DNA from: Dunaliella salina
Taxonomy: Eukaryota; Chlorophyta; Chlorophyceae; Chlamydomonadales; Dunaliellaceae
Direction: 5' to 3'
NCBI GenBank assembly: GCA_002284615.2
Contig: MU070196.1
Location: forward strand, 10,865-25,425
DNA length: 14,561 nt
The notes beneath the pieces were generated by a model, which saw nothing but the letters and a program-made list of their open reading frames with translations, was not told the DNA's origin and searched no databases. Of the stretch, positions 1 to 7,857 are shown piece by piece (position 1 is the stretch's first letter; each line of letters starts with the position of its first letter). The position numbers and the translations under genes were made by a program.

Positions 1-158
1 GGGGTCTCACCGTAGCACGTTTTCCAATGATCCTCAAAGAAGTCATCGGCGTTTATCCTAGGCCAGCTCTGCTCACAACCCCAGCAAAAAAAGCTGCCGC
101 AGTGGGAACGATAGATGAATTCCTTGTCACTTGCGACTCTGTCCGGGCCGACGGCCAT
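1..158 (-). CDS. Cys/Trp-rich zinc-finger-like fragment, runs off the window
   Basis: On the minus strand an open frame starts at an ATG at 158-156 and runs off the left edge (about 52 codons visible). It is rich in Cys, His and Trp: a CGSFFCWGC cluster, then SW, then a DHWKTC segment about 20 residues on. This spacing recalls the Cys-x-x-x-Phe-Cys-Trp-x-Cys-x-x-x-x-Trp signature of the last zinc-binding domain (Rcat/IBR type) of RING-between-RING ubiquitin ligases, or another treble-clef finger. That is a family-level resemblance only. The frame stays open upstream of the ATG through the N at 178, so the start is uncertain. It may be an exon of a host gene or part of another transposon. No other gene on this side of the window belongs to it visibly. 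Confidence 0.3.
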   Translation of the reverse strand, partial: MAVGPDRVASDKEFIYRSHCGSFFCWGCEQSWPRINADDFFEDHWKTCYGET

Positions 159-277
159 GCACGGGGAAGGGCCCAGCNATGTGCAGGAGCACAAACACAC
201 ATACTAACCGACACATGATTAAACATCATTTAAATATTTCAACGATCAAACAGACCTGGGGTGCAATGACAGGACCT

Positions 278-340
278 ATCTGTACATATATGTTGGGGGT
301 TGCTCATCTGTACATATACATCCATGTTGGGGGTTGCTTC
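278..340. repeat. Two-copy imperfect tandem repeat
   Basis: Two adjacent units both begin ATCTGTACATATA and end TGTTGGGGGTTGCT. The first unit covers 278-305. The second covers 306-340 and has 7 extra bases in the middle. No coding role is seen. Confidence 0.75.
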
Positions 341-427
341 TCCTCTTAAATATCTTTGCAGATGTTGAAGTCTGGATAATTCTACTGAGTTGCTAGCACG
401 CTAAGCAGCAAAAGTGCACTTAGGGAG

Positions 428-502
428 CAAGTAAACTTGGCGGTCTACTTGGCTACAAGTGTTGTACTTGGGCTGCAAGTACCCTACAAGTAGTCTACAA
501 GT
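428..502. promoter_or_regulatory. Cluster of eight CAAGT/ACTTG boxes at near-helical spacing
   Basis: Eight occurrences of CAAGT or its complement ACTTG start at 428, 435, 447, 456, 466, 476, 487 and 498. The last six are 9-11 bp apart, close to one helical turn, and most sit in the larger context CTACAAGT. Several adjacent boxes face each other. It could be a transcription-factor site cluster or a decayed short tandem repeat. Nothing downstream confirms a promoter. Confidence 0.3.
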
Positions 503-541
503 GAGAGCGTTGTCATAGCAATTGCTGGCTGAGCGCGCAAA

Positions 542-698
542 CATGCAGACCTAGCGCGCAGCAGGGTTCACCAAATGGGACCAACTCAGCACTGAAAATT
601 TGCTTTTTTTACTAGCTTCCAGGTGATGTGCTCAGAATGGGCAGAGGTGGCCTGGCTGGCAAAAGGCAAGATATCACACAGGGTTGTGGCGCCTGACT
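542..698 (+). repeat. Dispersed repeat R1, left copy
   Basis: This ~157-bp stretch is closely similar and in the same orientation to 13175-13332. The best block contains TGCTTTTTTTACTAGCTT, GTGTGCTCAGAAT and GCAGAGGTGGCCTGGCTGGC. Similarity extends left to 525-544, which matches 12986-13005. It stops abruptly after the CCTGAC at about 697. It is probably a piece of an interspersed element; family unknown. Confidence 0.75.
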
Positions 699-1840
699 TT
701 AAGATATCATGTTGCTCATCTTGGATGGCATCCTGGGCATCACAAAAATGTTTTGTTGGAACAACGTTCCAATTTCATATGGAGTGCAAGTGCTTGTGCA
801 AAACATTCCTCTTCAGAGTGGAGAGAGATTGTTAATCAATATCTTCACCCGTAGTGATGTTGCTTCGGAGGTTCATGTAAATTGCACAAAGAATTTAAAG
901 AACATCTTCAGCCAAACCAAAAAGGCGCTCGTCAGCTTTAACCCACTGCTTGGAGCTGTTCTGGAACGTGGAATGGAGTCAAGTGAAATCATCTGCAGGA
1001 ATGCCGCTGCAATTGACAAACAAAAAGGACATACCGTAGCTTCAGGTCAAAACTTAATTAATTCTGGAGCCAGAATCCTAAACATTTCAATCATTATTTT
1101 CCAAGCGTCCAAACTGCTCGAAATCTATTCGATTTGCAAAAATTAATCAATTTTGGGGCTGAAAACAGCAAGTGCTGAAATTGGCCTCACAGTCCCCCAG
1201 CTCTCAAGCTCTAACCCCCAAGCTAGATGGCTCAAGCCTGTATCCCCTACCCAGTGGCTCGAGGCAGACCATGCCAGGCTTGTCAAGACCCAGGCATCCA
1301 GGAAGGAGCAGCCAGGAACGCAGCACCCCAGGAAAGCAGAACCCCGGGGGTCCTCCAGCTGACAGCTTAGTTGATGTTGTATGCATAGGCTCCAGTTTGT
1401 TTAGCACTGGTTGCCCTCTTCTTTTGTGGCTCCCTCTCTAGATCTCCTGTAACTCCACTTTCGAGCAGGGCTCTTCCAGTCCTCACAAGCAGCTTTCCAG
1501 CTTACTGCAGCATCAGCATAACCTCCAACAGCAGCTTCCCAGCAGCAGGGAAAGCAGCAACAGCAGCAACCCGAATTCGGGTTTTGTACTCGAATTGCTA
1601 GCCATCAGCCAATCGAACCACACAGCCAAACAAACATATTAAATGTGAAGTAGGTAGGACTGATGCCTTCAGTCAGTGAAGGCCTTTTTCCTAAGCATGA
1701 CCATGTGCTTGAGCCGTGCCAGCCCTGCATTCGCTATTTCATTGATGATATTGAAAATTGAGGATATCCGAGTGTTTCAATTTTAGGGGTTGTATTGGTA
1801 TGTGTCCCCTGCCTCTTCTTCCAGGGGAATGTGGCGCCAT
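699..1840. other. Stretch without a recognisable gene
   Basis: An AT-rich plus-strand frame of 145 codons is open at 709-1146, but it has no motif I recognise and starts inside the tail of a dispersed repeat. 1480-1570 is rich in CAG/CAA triplets. 1568-1583 is a perfect 16-bp palindrome, AACCCGAATTCGGGTT. 1665-1683 is a short hairpin (GCCTTCA, 5-base loop, TGAAGGC) followed by five T. Overlapping short frames at 1153-1441 on both strands have no domain signature. I see no supported gene. Confidence 0.4.
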
Positions 1841-1846
1841 AGCGGG

Positions 1847-1854
1847 TATAAAAA
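1847..1854 (+). promoter_or_regulatory. Candidate TATA box
   Basis: TATAAAAA sits in a GC-rich flank (GCGGGTATAAAAAGG), as in a core RNA polymerase II promoter. Transcription would be expected to start about 25-35 bp downstream, near 1875-1890, just before the 26-bp inverted-repeat arm at 1894. No long plus-strand frame follows, so this may be the promoter of a decayed LTR or other transposon. Confidence 0.4.
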
Positions 1855-1893
1855 GGTTGTGATGCCAGAGCGGGGATTGAGGGTCTCTCTTTT

Positions 1894-1919
1894 GGTCGTC
1901 CCCACGAACGGACCCCCCC
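1894..1919 (+). repeat. Left arm of a 26-bp perfect inverted repeat
   Basis: The arm begins GGTCGTCCCCACGAACGG and ends in seven C. Its exact reverse complement lies at 2894-2919, about 970 bp away. Identity stops sharply at both ends. On its own strand each arm can encode Val-Val-Pro-Thr-Asn-Gly-Pro-Pro. Confidence 0.85.
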
Positions 1920-2113
1920 TACCAGTCTCACTCAGCTTTCCAACACGATTTCCTACCATCTGAGCATTTGGGGTGGCCCAATTAATGCTCTGGGCTTCCC
2001 TTGAGGCGCAAACTCCGCCTCGCCTTGAATCTCGTTTTGCTCTGAATTTTCGGACACCCTGAATCAGGCTGTTTTCGGCCAGTTATTTCCTCAAAATATT
2101 TCATAGATCTATA

Positions 2114-2320
2114 CTAAAAGACTTTCGTTATCCTTGCTTGAGCTTTCGCATATACCTGAGCATTCTTAGCCTTGCGCTTCAGCTTAGCAGCTGTCCTTCC
2201 ATCTGGTTTCTGGCTGCGTTCTTTGTTTCGCTCTTGCTGGGATTTGGCCATGTGCACAGCTGCATTTGTGGAGGAGTTGCCACCTTGGTTCAAACTTGAA
2301 GACTGCTGATCATGATGCAT
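2114..2320 (-). CDS. Small basic ORF, unknown
   Basis: This 68-codon minus-strand frame starts at an ATG and ends in TAG. The first third is Ser/Asn/Gln-rich. The rest is strongly basic (KSQQERNKERSQKPDGR, then KLKRKAK) and would be alpha-helical, resembling a nucleic-acid-binding tail. Such composition suits a gag-like or ribosome-associated protein, but no family is recognised. It lies between the arms of the 26-bp inverted repeat, with another weak minus-strand frame upstream at 2868-3161. The ORF may be fortuitous. Confidence 0.18.
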   Translation of the reverse strand: MHHDQQSSSLNQGGNSSTNAAVHMAKSQQERNKERSQKPDGRTAAKLKRKAKNAQVYAKAQARITKVF

Positions 2321-2523
2321 ACTTGACTTGCATCTCCCTCTGGAAGGAGATATTGATGTTTATAACACACANCTTGCTGACCTAGGTTCTCCAAGGTGTG
2401 CTCATGAGAGCTCCAGGCGCACTGGCATGGTCCGACAGGAGACGTCAGTCTTCATTCCACCTTCATCCCCGTCCCCAATTTGGCACGATTTTGAGGGCCA
2501 ATACACCGTTTCTATTGAAACTT

Positions 2524-2550
2524 AAATGGGCTCAATCGGTGGTCTGGCTG
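2524..2550 (+). repeat. 27-bp segment shared with the RNase H remnant at 11068
   Basis: This segment matches 11068-11094 at 24 of 27 bases. In the frame that reads Met-Gly-Ser-Ile-Gly-Gly-Leu-Ala, all three differences are third-position and synonymous (GGC/GGG, TCA/TCG, ATC/ATT). At 11068 the peptide directly follows an RNase H C-terminal motif. Here the codon before Met is a stop and no RNase H motif is visible upstream. Confidence 0.5.
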
Positions 2551-2867
2551 AAAATTGGCACACTCTCACAGTCGGTTGACTTGCAGTGGAACCCAGGTCC
2601 GGGGCTCAAACCGACCCAGCTCAGCACCAGGTTCGAGGGCAACATACAGATGATTTTTGAGATTTCCAGGTCACGGATTGGTGAAGCGGCTGGGGAACGG
2701 TATGAGCTTTTTGAAGGTTGAATTTACGTTTTCCGTTCCTGCTGACCACTCGCTGCACCTCACCCAACCATCATGACACCATATTGTAGAACAAAAAAAT
2801 TAGCTGTCCAGCGCACTTCTCAGGTCCGAGAATGGTGCAGGGGCTGCTGAGTTAGGGCGGAAAAACG

Positions 2868-3161
2868 TTAATTGAGACAGTTTGGCTTGACTTGGGGGGG
2901 TCCGTTCGTGGGGACGACCTTTTGTTGTGGTGGAGGTTGCTGGTATTCCTTGCAATATGGGCTTTCAATCCTCTCAGCTGGAGCATTTCTTTTATGATAT
3001 TGTTGATTGCCTCGGAAATTGGCATCAGATGATCTAAAAACCACAGGTGGAAAGTACTTTTTTTCCAATAGCGCAACGAATAATTGTAGCACGAGGTCTT
3101 GAATGGCAGGGCCACACCACACAGACCAAGAGGAAGAGAGGTGGTACAGAAGCCTACACAT
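2868..3161 (-). CDS. Weak Pro/Gln-rich minus-strand frame, unknown
   Basis: This is a 97-codon frame. Its second half is Gln/Pro/Asn-rich and polar (FRGNQQYHKRN, then EYQQPPPQQK) and contains the VVPTNGPP peptide encoded by the right arm of the 26-bp inverted repeat. The composition resembles a disordered region of a gag-like or host protein, but I recognise no domain. The frame lies in the pre-insertion DNA that copy A later entered. It may be an exon remnant or chance. Confidence 0.15.
   Translation of the reverse strand: MCRLLYHLSSSWSVWCGPAIQDLVLQLFVALLEKKYFPPVVFRSSDANFRGNQQYHKRNAPAERIESPYCKEYQQPPPQQKVVPTNGPPQVKPNCLN
2894..2919 (-). repeat. Right arm of the 26-bp perfect inverted repeat
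   Basis: Exact reverse complement of 1894-1919. It begins with seven G on the plus strand. Confidence 0.85.
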
Positions 3162-3224
3162 GCAAGTTGGCCTCCACCAGGGAACCTACGACACGACCTG
3201 TCAGGCAGGCCTTGTCCAGCAAAC

Positions 3225-3235
3225 TCAAGAACCAC
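3225..3235 (+). repeat. Target-site duplication, 5' side of copy A
   Basis: The 11-mer TCAAGAACCAC is repeated exactly at 4616-4626. Between the two lies a sequence whose right end is a (CTTTT)n tail, as expected for target-primed reverse transcription. Before insertion, CTCAAGAACCAC would have continued into CCTTGAGCCCC. Confidence 0.88.
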
Positions 3236-4491
3236 GAATGCCCAGATGCCATTGCCAAACACCAGGCCACTCAAAATAATGACACAGACATAACCTTCCC
3301 ATGTGCAAACCTGGAAGGCAATCCGTTCCATGACACCACATGGCTCGCCTTTGAAGAAACTTCCTGCAACCATGCAAACGCTTCTAGACGCCGCAACCCA
3401 CCTACCGTAAAGCTCAAACACTTCTCCAACCTCCACGACGCTTTACGGAAACACATGCACTCAAAACACAGACTTGGAAAGGCCAACTTGAACATGGGGT
3501 ACTCTTTTTACCAAAGTCTACTCCCCAGCATCCACGAAAATATCAGCAATTCCTTTTGGACCATGTCTACACTCTCTTTCAAAATGAAGCAAAACATTTT
3601 TAAATACCGCACAGGTACCCTATTCAACCTAGAACATGCTGTGCGCTTCAAAATTTCCACCAGCCTACAATGCCCCCTCTGTGGGGAACTTGACAGTGCC
3701 CTTCACATCTTGTAAGGATGCAAAAAATCAACCATGTCTGGTATGGTAACTGGGCAACATAATATTGCTAGCAGAATCCTCCTAAAAGCCATCAGCAAAG
3801 GCCCTCTTGGGGCAGGTATTGCCTCCATGGACATTGGCAGAACAGACCGTCTTGCCTTGCAAGACTTACAGATCCCAGAACATGCTACTAATAGGACCCT
3901 TCCCAAATATATTTTCCCGCGCCGCTTCCCTGATAAGAATAGGCTCACTTCCAGCCGGCCTGATGCTCTATTGGTTGTTCCCCTGAAAAGGGTGTCAAGG
4001 TCGAATCCTCGTTATGAGCTGAGAAGTACAGGGGGGCGCAGGGGACACAAGGAGGACTCAGCGCCAGCCACAGCCACTCCACCAACANCCAAGGCTCGTG
4101 ACCCCAGTCAGATCCACCCAGATCAGAGGCACATCCACCTTGTTGAAGTCAAATACTGTGAGGACACCCGGCCCAACAGCCAGCTTGAGGCCTCCAAGCT
4201 GCAGCACCGCGAACTTTGTCGTCATCTTNCTAGGGCCTCACCTCAAGTCACCCTCCATCTATCCTGCTAGGTGTGGGAGGAGTCATCTATACCCCTTATA
4301 CTTTGGAGCCTCTTAAGGAGCTTGGTCTTGACACTTCCAAGGCCACTAAGCTTGTTCGGAAGCTTCATGCTCATTCTGTCATGTATGCCTACAAACTTGC
4401 CAGCACCAGACGCGCTCTTGAGAAGACCTTTTTCAACTCTCAACAAGGTCAGGCACGGGTTACTGCTAGTAACCCACCTGATCCCCACTGA
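3236..4491 (+). pseudogene. Copy A polyprotein C-terminal half (RNase H end, CCHC, PD-(D/E)XK-like, C-terminal domain)
   Basis: Lightly damaged reading frame. It enters at the RNase H motif around ADAIAK and reads through to a CCHC zinc knuckle (CPLC at 3671-3682, His at 3704, Cys at 3719). A TAA at 3713-3715 replaces the serine codon TCA of copy B. The same frame resumes at once and carries RPD (Asp codon 3962-3964) and EVKYCED (Glu 4145, Lys 4151). This order, a zinc knuckle followed by RPD and then E-x-K, resembles the C-terminal restriction-like endonuclease of R2-type LINEs, though the D-to-E gap is long (61 residues). One base is missing at about 4259 (CTCCATCTATCC, against CTCCATACTATCC in D). 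That shifts the frame into the last segment (4273-4491), a conserved domain with LLGVGG and HAHSVMYA, ending NPPDPH-stop. One stop and one frameshift only, so the copy is fairly young. Confidence 0.8.
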
Positions 4492-4566
4492 CTTTTTTCT
4501 TCTGCTTTCTCTTGGTGAAGTGGATACATTGTGCCTCGGCCCTAGGTATCCCCTTTTCCTTAATTG

Positions 4567-4594
4567 ATGTGGGGAGTGTTTTCACTGCCTGCGT
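4567..4594 (+). ncRNA. 3'-terminal hairpin of copy A
   Basis: Left arm ATGTGGGGAGTG, loop TTTT, right arm CACTGCCTGCGT. The inner AGTG/CACT stem is perfect. The outer stem pairs through a one-base bulge on each side, with G-U pairs. It is preceded by CCTTAATTG and followed directly by the CTTTT tail. The same element recurs at 6780-6807, 12266-12294 and 14212-14238, and in a different sequence at 13822-13841. Probably the recognition structure for the element's RT. Confidence 0.65.
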
Positions 4595-4615
4595 AATTTT
4601 TCTTTTCTTTTCTTT
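4595..4615 (+). repeat. (CTTTT)n tail of copy A
   Basis: AATTTTT followed by CTTTT units up to the TSD. This element family uses a simple-repeat tail instead of poly(A). Confidence 0.85.
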
Positions 4616-4626
4616 TCAAGAACCAC
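4616..4626 (+). repeat. Target-site duplication, 3' side of copy A
   Basis: Second copy of TCAAGAACCAC, overlapping the end of the pyrimidine tail by the two bases TC. Confidence 0.88.
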
Positions 4627-5178
4627 CCTTGAGCCCCAGAGAAAGCTACCCAACATCTCAGCATGGGCCCCCCTCTTGCACAGGGGCCAACCTGGAGCGG
4701 GAGGTGAGCACGCACTTTTACAGACCCAAGCTGAGATCTCCACCTCTGAACACCTTCTCCACTGTGCCAACCTTTGGGACCACTTCTGTGCCAATGTCCT
4801 CCACCTGGCACTCGCGCGCACGTCCTGCCTGTGCCGCGAGCCAGCTCCATAGGCCTCCTGCAAGGAACTGCTGTTACTCCGCTTCCAATGTGAGGTCTTG
4901 GCCGTGTGTGCCCCATCAACTTGTAAGCCTCAGCTTCCAATTGGGGTACTCAACACTGTGTACACTCCGCCTGCCTGGGGTAACAACACGTCGTTTCCAG
5001 GGGACACCGCGTGCAATAAAGAAGAGCTTGCAGACTCCCACCAACAGGACAAACCCTGAGAAGGTACCAAATTCCACCCCGGCCACAAGGGATTGACCCA
5101 GGGACCTCCTCCTAGCAAACGCCCTCCTCGCCTTTTGACCAGGGTTCCGTAACATGACAGCTGCTAAGTTATCGATAA
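4627..5178 (+). other. Decayed sequence upstream of the RT remnant
   Basis: No intact gene. In one plus frame near 4727-4800 a stretch reads STSEHLLHCANLWDHF, which recalls the His-Leu-Leu-x-Cys part of zinc-binding domains found after RTs. It is too short to call. The plus frame open at 4512-5096 and the minus frames at 4560-5290 start in or cross the copy A boundary or lack any motif. The DNA joins seamlessly to that left of 3225 once copy A is removed. Confidence 0.3.
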
Positions 5179-5929
5179 CTCCTCCAGGAATCCAAAGCAA
5201 ATTCCGAGCACAGCTTGCTCCACAATCCCATCCTTGACAAACGTATTTTTTATGGCAGTATCGAGTCCCAAACCAATAACAAATCCCCAAGCCCAGATGG
5301 AATTTTCAATGGAATTTCAAAGCCCTTCATTTTATAATACAAAGAACTCATTCACCAATTGTTCACCATCATGTGGGCCATAGGAATCGCTCCCAAAGCC
5401 TAGAAAGCGATTGACACATTTCTCATCCACCAACAAAAGGGATCTGAGACTCATATTGCCACTTACACTACAATTTACAGGCTAACAGGCCTAGCCAATT
5501 TACTCTAAAAACTGTGGACGTGCCTGATAACTGACACACTGTATGCATAACTAACACACATATGCAGAAGCCCGTTTCGTCCTCAGTGACATGCACCCTG
5601 AATTCCGCAAAAAGAAACACACAAAAAAGCAGCTGCAAAACGTAATCACGGCTCAAGAGGATGCAATGGCATCCAATCAGGATATCTATGCCCTCATTGT
5701 TATTTGTGATGACCCTTATTATTTGTTATCATGAGAGATCCAATCAATGCTTGGGGCCTGTCCTGTTGCGCCAATGTGCACCTGCTTCATTCTTCTGCAC
5801 ACAAACAGCTTCTGGTTCCTCTCACTGAAGTATTTAATGAAGGTTAAACATTGGGCATCGGCTAGTGGTCATGAAGGGGCAACACAAAATGCTGCTGCAC
5901 AAAGAAGCAGTTTCAATAATTTCTTTAAT

Positions 5930-6016
5930 CCAATGCTGGGATTCATTTGACTCACTTGACCTGCTGGGATTGGTCTGAACCATCTCACTTCCCCAATGCT
6001 GGGATTCATCTGACTC
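5930..6016. repeat. Two 24-bp repeats 63 bp apart
   Basis: CCAATGCTGGGATTCAT.TGACTC occurs at 5930-5953 and 5993-6016 with one difference. The 63-bp period is a multiple of three. In a minus-strand frame it gives a 21-residue repeat sharing ES.ESQHW and later SS. Possibly a degenerate protein repeat. Confidence 0.6.
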
Positions 6017-6204
6017 TGGATCCAATTCTGGATGCCGGGATCTTGCACCCAGGTGGGTAACCATTTTGTGAACCACTGAGAGTGCTCTTGTCGTCTCAAG
6101 AAAAATGATTCTTGCTCTTGTGACTGTTGATTTTTTGCTTCCAGGCGTGCACATATTGCAAGGGCATGCAGCTACAGAAAGCTGGCCAAACTATGATATC
6201 TCTC

Positions 6205-6263
6205 CCCTCATTAAAGCGGCCCTCATTAAAGGCCGGTATGGCCCTCATTAAAGGCCGGTATGG
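6205..6263. repeat. 22-bp tandem repeat, 2.7 units
   Basis: Two perfect 22-bp units (6220-6241 and 6242-6263), each CCCTCATTAAAGG followed by CCGGTATGG, are preceded by a 15-bp partial unit at 6205-6219. The array sits at the right edge of the insertion in the RT. Its CCCTCATT core also occurs at the left edge (5690-5698, GCCCTCATT). Confidence 0.8.
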
Positions 6264-6747
6264 CTCCTTTATTCATTATGGGCTTCACCTCCGTTTTCAC
6301 TGATCACGAGAAGCTGCTCGTAATCATGTATGACATGGGATTCCCCACAGATGCCACCAATGTACTCAAACATCTCTATCGCCAAGCAAATACATGAGTC
6401 AGACTCCCTTCTAGAGGCTACACCTCTGAATTTCCCACAGACAGGGAACCATGCAAGGAGACACTTTCTCCCTTCCTCTTTCTCATCTGCATCGGGCCTT
6501 TGCTCAGCTGGCTGCACGTTGGCAACTGAGGATCACATATGCAGGCACTTCCCCTGCATCCTCACACTGAGGTAAAGTCCAAAATACAATGAGCAGCGGA
6601 GCCTTTGCTGACGATCTCATCTGCCTATTTATGAATTCCTGTGCCCAAACTTCCGCTTAATATGAGACGCATGCAACTCGTTGCCATCTGGAACAATGAA
6701 GGAAAGCGTAGTTTCTTTCATCATGATCTAAACTGGCTTAAGGACCA

Positions 6748-6757
6748 GGGGTCCTAA
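6748..6757. repeat. Target-site duplication, 3' side of copy B
   Basis: GGGGTCCTAA, repeated exactly at 10766-10775. It directly abuts the AAAAG-type tail of the minus-strand element. Confidence 0.72.
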
Positions 6758-6777
6758 GAAAGAAAAGAAAAGAAAAA
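6758..6777 (-). repeat. (CTTTT)n tail of copy B
   Basis: Reads AAAAG units on the plus strand, with a CTTTC variant at the distal end. It abuts the TSD on one side and the terminal hairpin on the other. Confidence 0.85.
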
Positions 6778-6779
6778 CT

Positions 6780-6807
6780 ACGCAGGCAGTGAAAACACTC
6801 CCCACAT
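6780..6807 (-). ncRNA. 3'-terminal hairpin of copy B
   Basis: Same arms and TTTT loop as in copy A, followed by AG and then the CTTTT tail. Confidence 0.65.
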
Positions 6808-6882
6808 CAATTAAGGAAAAGGGGATACCTAGGGCCGAGGCACCATGTATCCACTTCATCAAGAGGAAGCAGAAGAAAAAAG

Positions 6883-7271
6883 TCAGTGGGGATCAGGTGG
6901 GTTACTAGCAGTAACCCGTGCCTGACCTTGTTGAGAGTTGAAAAAGGTCTTCTCAAGAGCACGTCTGGTGCTGGCAAGTCTGTAGGCATACATGACAGAA
7001 TGAGCATGAAGCTTCCAAACAAGCTTAGTGGCCTTGAAAGTGTCGAGACCAAGCTCCTTAAGAGGCTCCAAAGTATGAGGGGTATAGATGACTCCTCCCA
7101 CACCTAGCAGGATAGTATGGAGGGTGACTTGAGCTCGAGCTGAGGCCCCAGAAAGATGACGACAAAGTTTGCGGTGCTACAGCTTGAGACCTCAAGCTGG
7201 CTGTTGGGAAGGGTATCCCCACAGTACTTGACTTCAACAAGGTGGATGTGCCTCTGATCTGGGTGGAGCTA
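6883..7271 (-). pseudogene. Copy B: EVK motif and C-terminal domain
   Basis: Continues the frame that stops at the TAG at 7269-7271. That TAG replaces a CAG glutamine codon seen in A and D. Beyond it lie HLVEVKYC (the E-x-K of the putative PD-(D/E)XK core) and QLEV. A missing base near 7190 (GGTCTCAAGCTG, against GGCCTCCAAGCTG in A) shifts the frame. The conserved end (TLHTILLGVGGVIYT, LKELGLD, HAHSVMYAYRLAST) is then read in the next frame to the TGA at 6883-6885, again after NPPDPH. The domain has no name known to me. It is the best-preserved part in all four copies, which suggests it matters for retrotransposition. Confidence 0.72.
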
Positions 7272-7857
7272 ACTGGGGTCACGAGCCTTGAGTGTGGGTG
7301 GAGTGGCTGTGGCTGGCGCTGAGTCCTCCCTGTTCCCCCCGCGCCCCCCTGTACTTCTCAATTCATAACGAGGATTCCACCTTGGCGCCCTTGTTAGGGG
7401 AACAACTAATAGAGCATCAGGCCGGCTGGAAGTGAGCCTATCCTTATTAGGGAAGCGGCACGGGAAAATATATTTGGGAAGGGTCCTATTAGTAGCATGT
7501 TCTGGGATCTGTAAGTCTTGCAAGGCAAGACGGTCTGCTCTGCCAATGTCCATGGAGGCAATACCTGCCCCAAGAGGGCCTTTGCTGATGGCTTTTAGGA
7601 GGATTCTGCTAGCAATATTATGTCGCTCAGTTACCATACCAGAAATGGTTGATATTTTTACATCCTGATAAGATGTGAAGGGCACTGTCAAGTTCCCCAC
7701 AAAGGGGGTATTGTAGGCTGGTGAAAATTTTGAAGCGCACAGCATGTTTTTGATTGAATAGAGTACCTGTGCGGTATTTAAAAATGTTTTGCTTCATTTT
7801 GAGAGAGTGTAGACATGGTCCAAAAGGAATTGCTGATATTTTTGTGGATGCTGGGGA

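Larger units (their letters stand above)
1920..2893. other. Mostly non-coding region between the inverted-repeat arms
   Basis: Two weak coding candidates lie here. On the minus strand 2114-2320 (68 codons) has a basic C-terminal half (a KLKRKAK stretch). On the plus strand a frame at 2328-2525 continues past one stop into an MGSIGGLA peptide. An N is present at 2372. The rest, including 2581-2850, shows no gene I can support. Confidence 0.35.
3236..4615 (+). mobile_element. Copy A: 5'-truncated LINE-type retrotransposon
   Basis: A 1380-bp insertion bounded by 11-bp TSDs. It begins inside the RNase H domain (the GAATGC of the ECADA motif in copy B) and continues through the zinc knuckle, the putative nuclease core, the C-terminal domain, the 3' UTR, the terminal hairpin and the (CTTTT)n tail. 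Copy B on the other strand is the same sequence with scattered substitutions. The truncation is typical of abortive reverse transcription. Ns fall at 4088 and 4229. Confidence 0.88.
5702..6277. mobile_element. ~576-bp insertion in RT motif A, unknown type
   Basis: The RT frame stops after YALIV and resumes with GFTSVF at 6278. The material between has no RT similarity. It contains a 63-bp-period duplication near 5930-6016 and ends in three tandem CCCTCATTAAAG-type units. The right end, ATTCATTATG, loosely resembles the left junction CTCATTGTTAT, but no clean duplication or terminal inverted repeat is seen. Minus-strand 5834-6154 is open for 106 codons without a recognised domain. Confidence 0.5.
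5179..6745 (+). pseudogene. Decayed LINE reverse transcriptase, interrupted by an insertion
   Basis: Conserved RT blocks appear in order but in shifting frames. At 5179-5334 the frame contains DKRIFYGS and then KSPSPDGIFNGI (the PGPDGI block) and ends in TAA at 5335. The frame continues through more stops with HQLFTIMWA, LIH..KGSETHIATY and GLANLL.KLW (the YRPI/LxN block). 5588-5701 has PEFRKKKHTKKQLQNVI (normally QAGFRKxxxT) and QDIYALIV, where motif A should start. The frame is then broken by ~576 bp of foreign sequence. From 6278 it resumes as GFTSVF, where the motif A aspartate is Gly, then LVIMYDMGFPTDA. Motif B (TMQGDT, QGD at 6454-6462) and the catalytic AFADDLICL (6601-6627) follow. 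The tail MQLVAIWN..LNWLKD (6671-6740) resembles the QVIAVWN..NWLKGL segment of copy B, so a large internal deletion is likely. At least four stops and several frameshifts make it non-functional. Confidence 0.78.

Noticed and set aside
709..1146. 145-codon plus-strand ORF
   Set aside because: AT-rich, no motif, begins at the edge of a dispersed repeat; kept only as part of an unassigned stretch.
1665..1683. Hairpin plus T5 as a transcription terminator
   Set aside because: Rho-independent terminators are bacterial, and no gene ends here.
2852..3436. 194-codon minus-strand ORF
   Set aside because: It crosses the copy A insertion boundary at 3235/3236, and half of it is the antisense of the copy A reading frame.
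3713..3715. Conserved readthrough stop in the zinc knuckle
   Set aside because: Copy B has a serine codon there, so the stop is private to copy A.
6205..6263. CRISPR-like repeat array
   Set aside because: The units are directly adjacent without spacers, and the context is eukaryotic.
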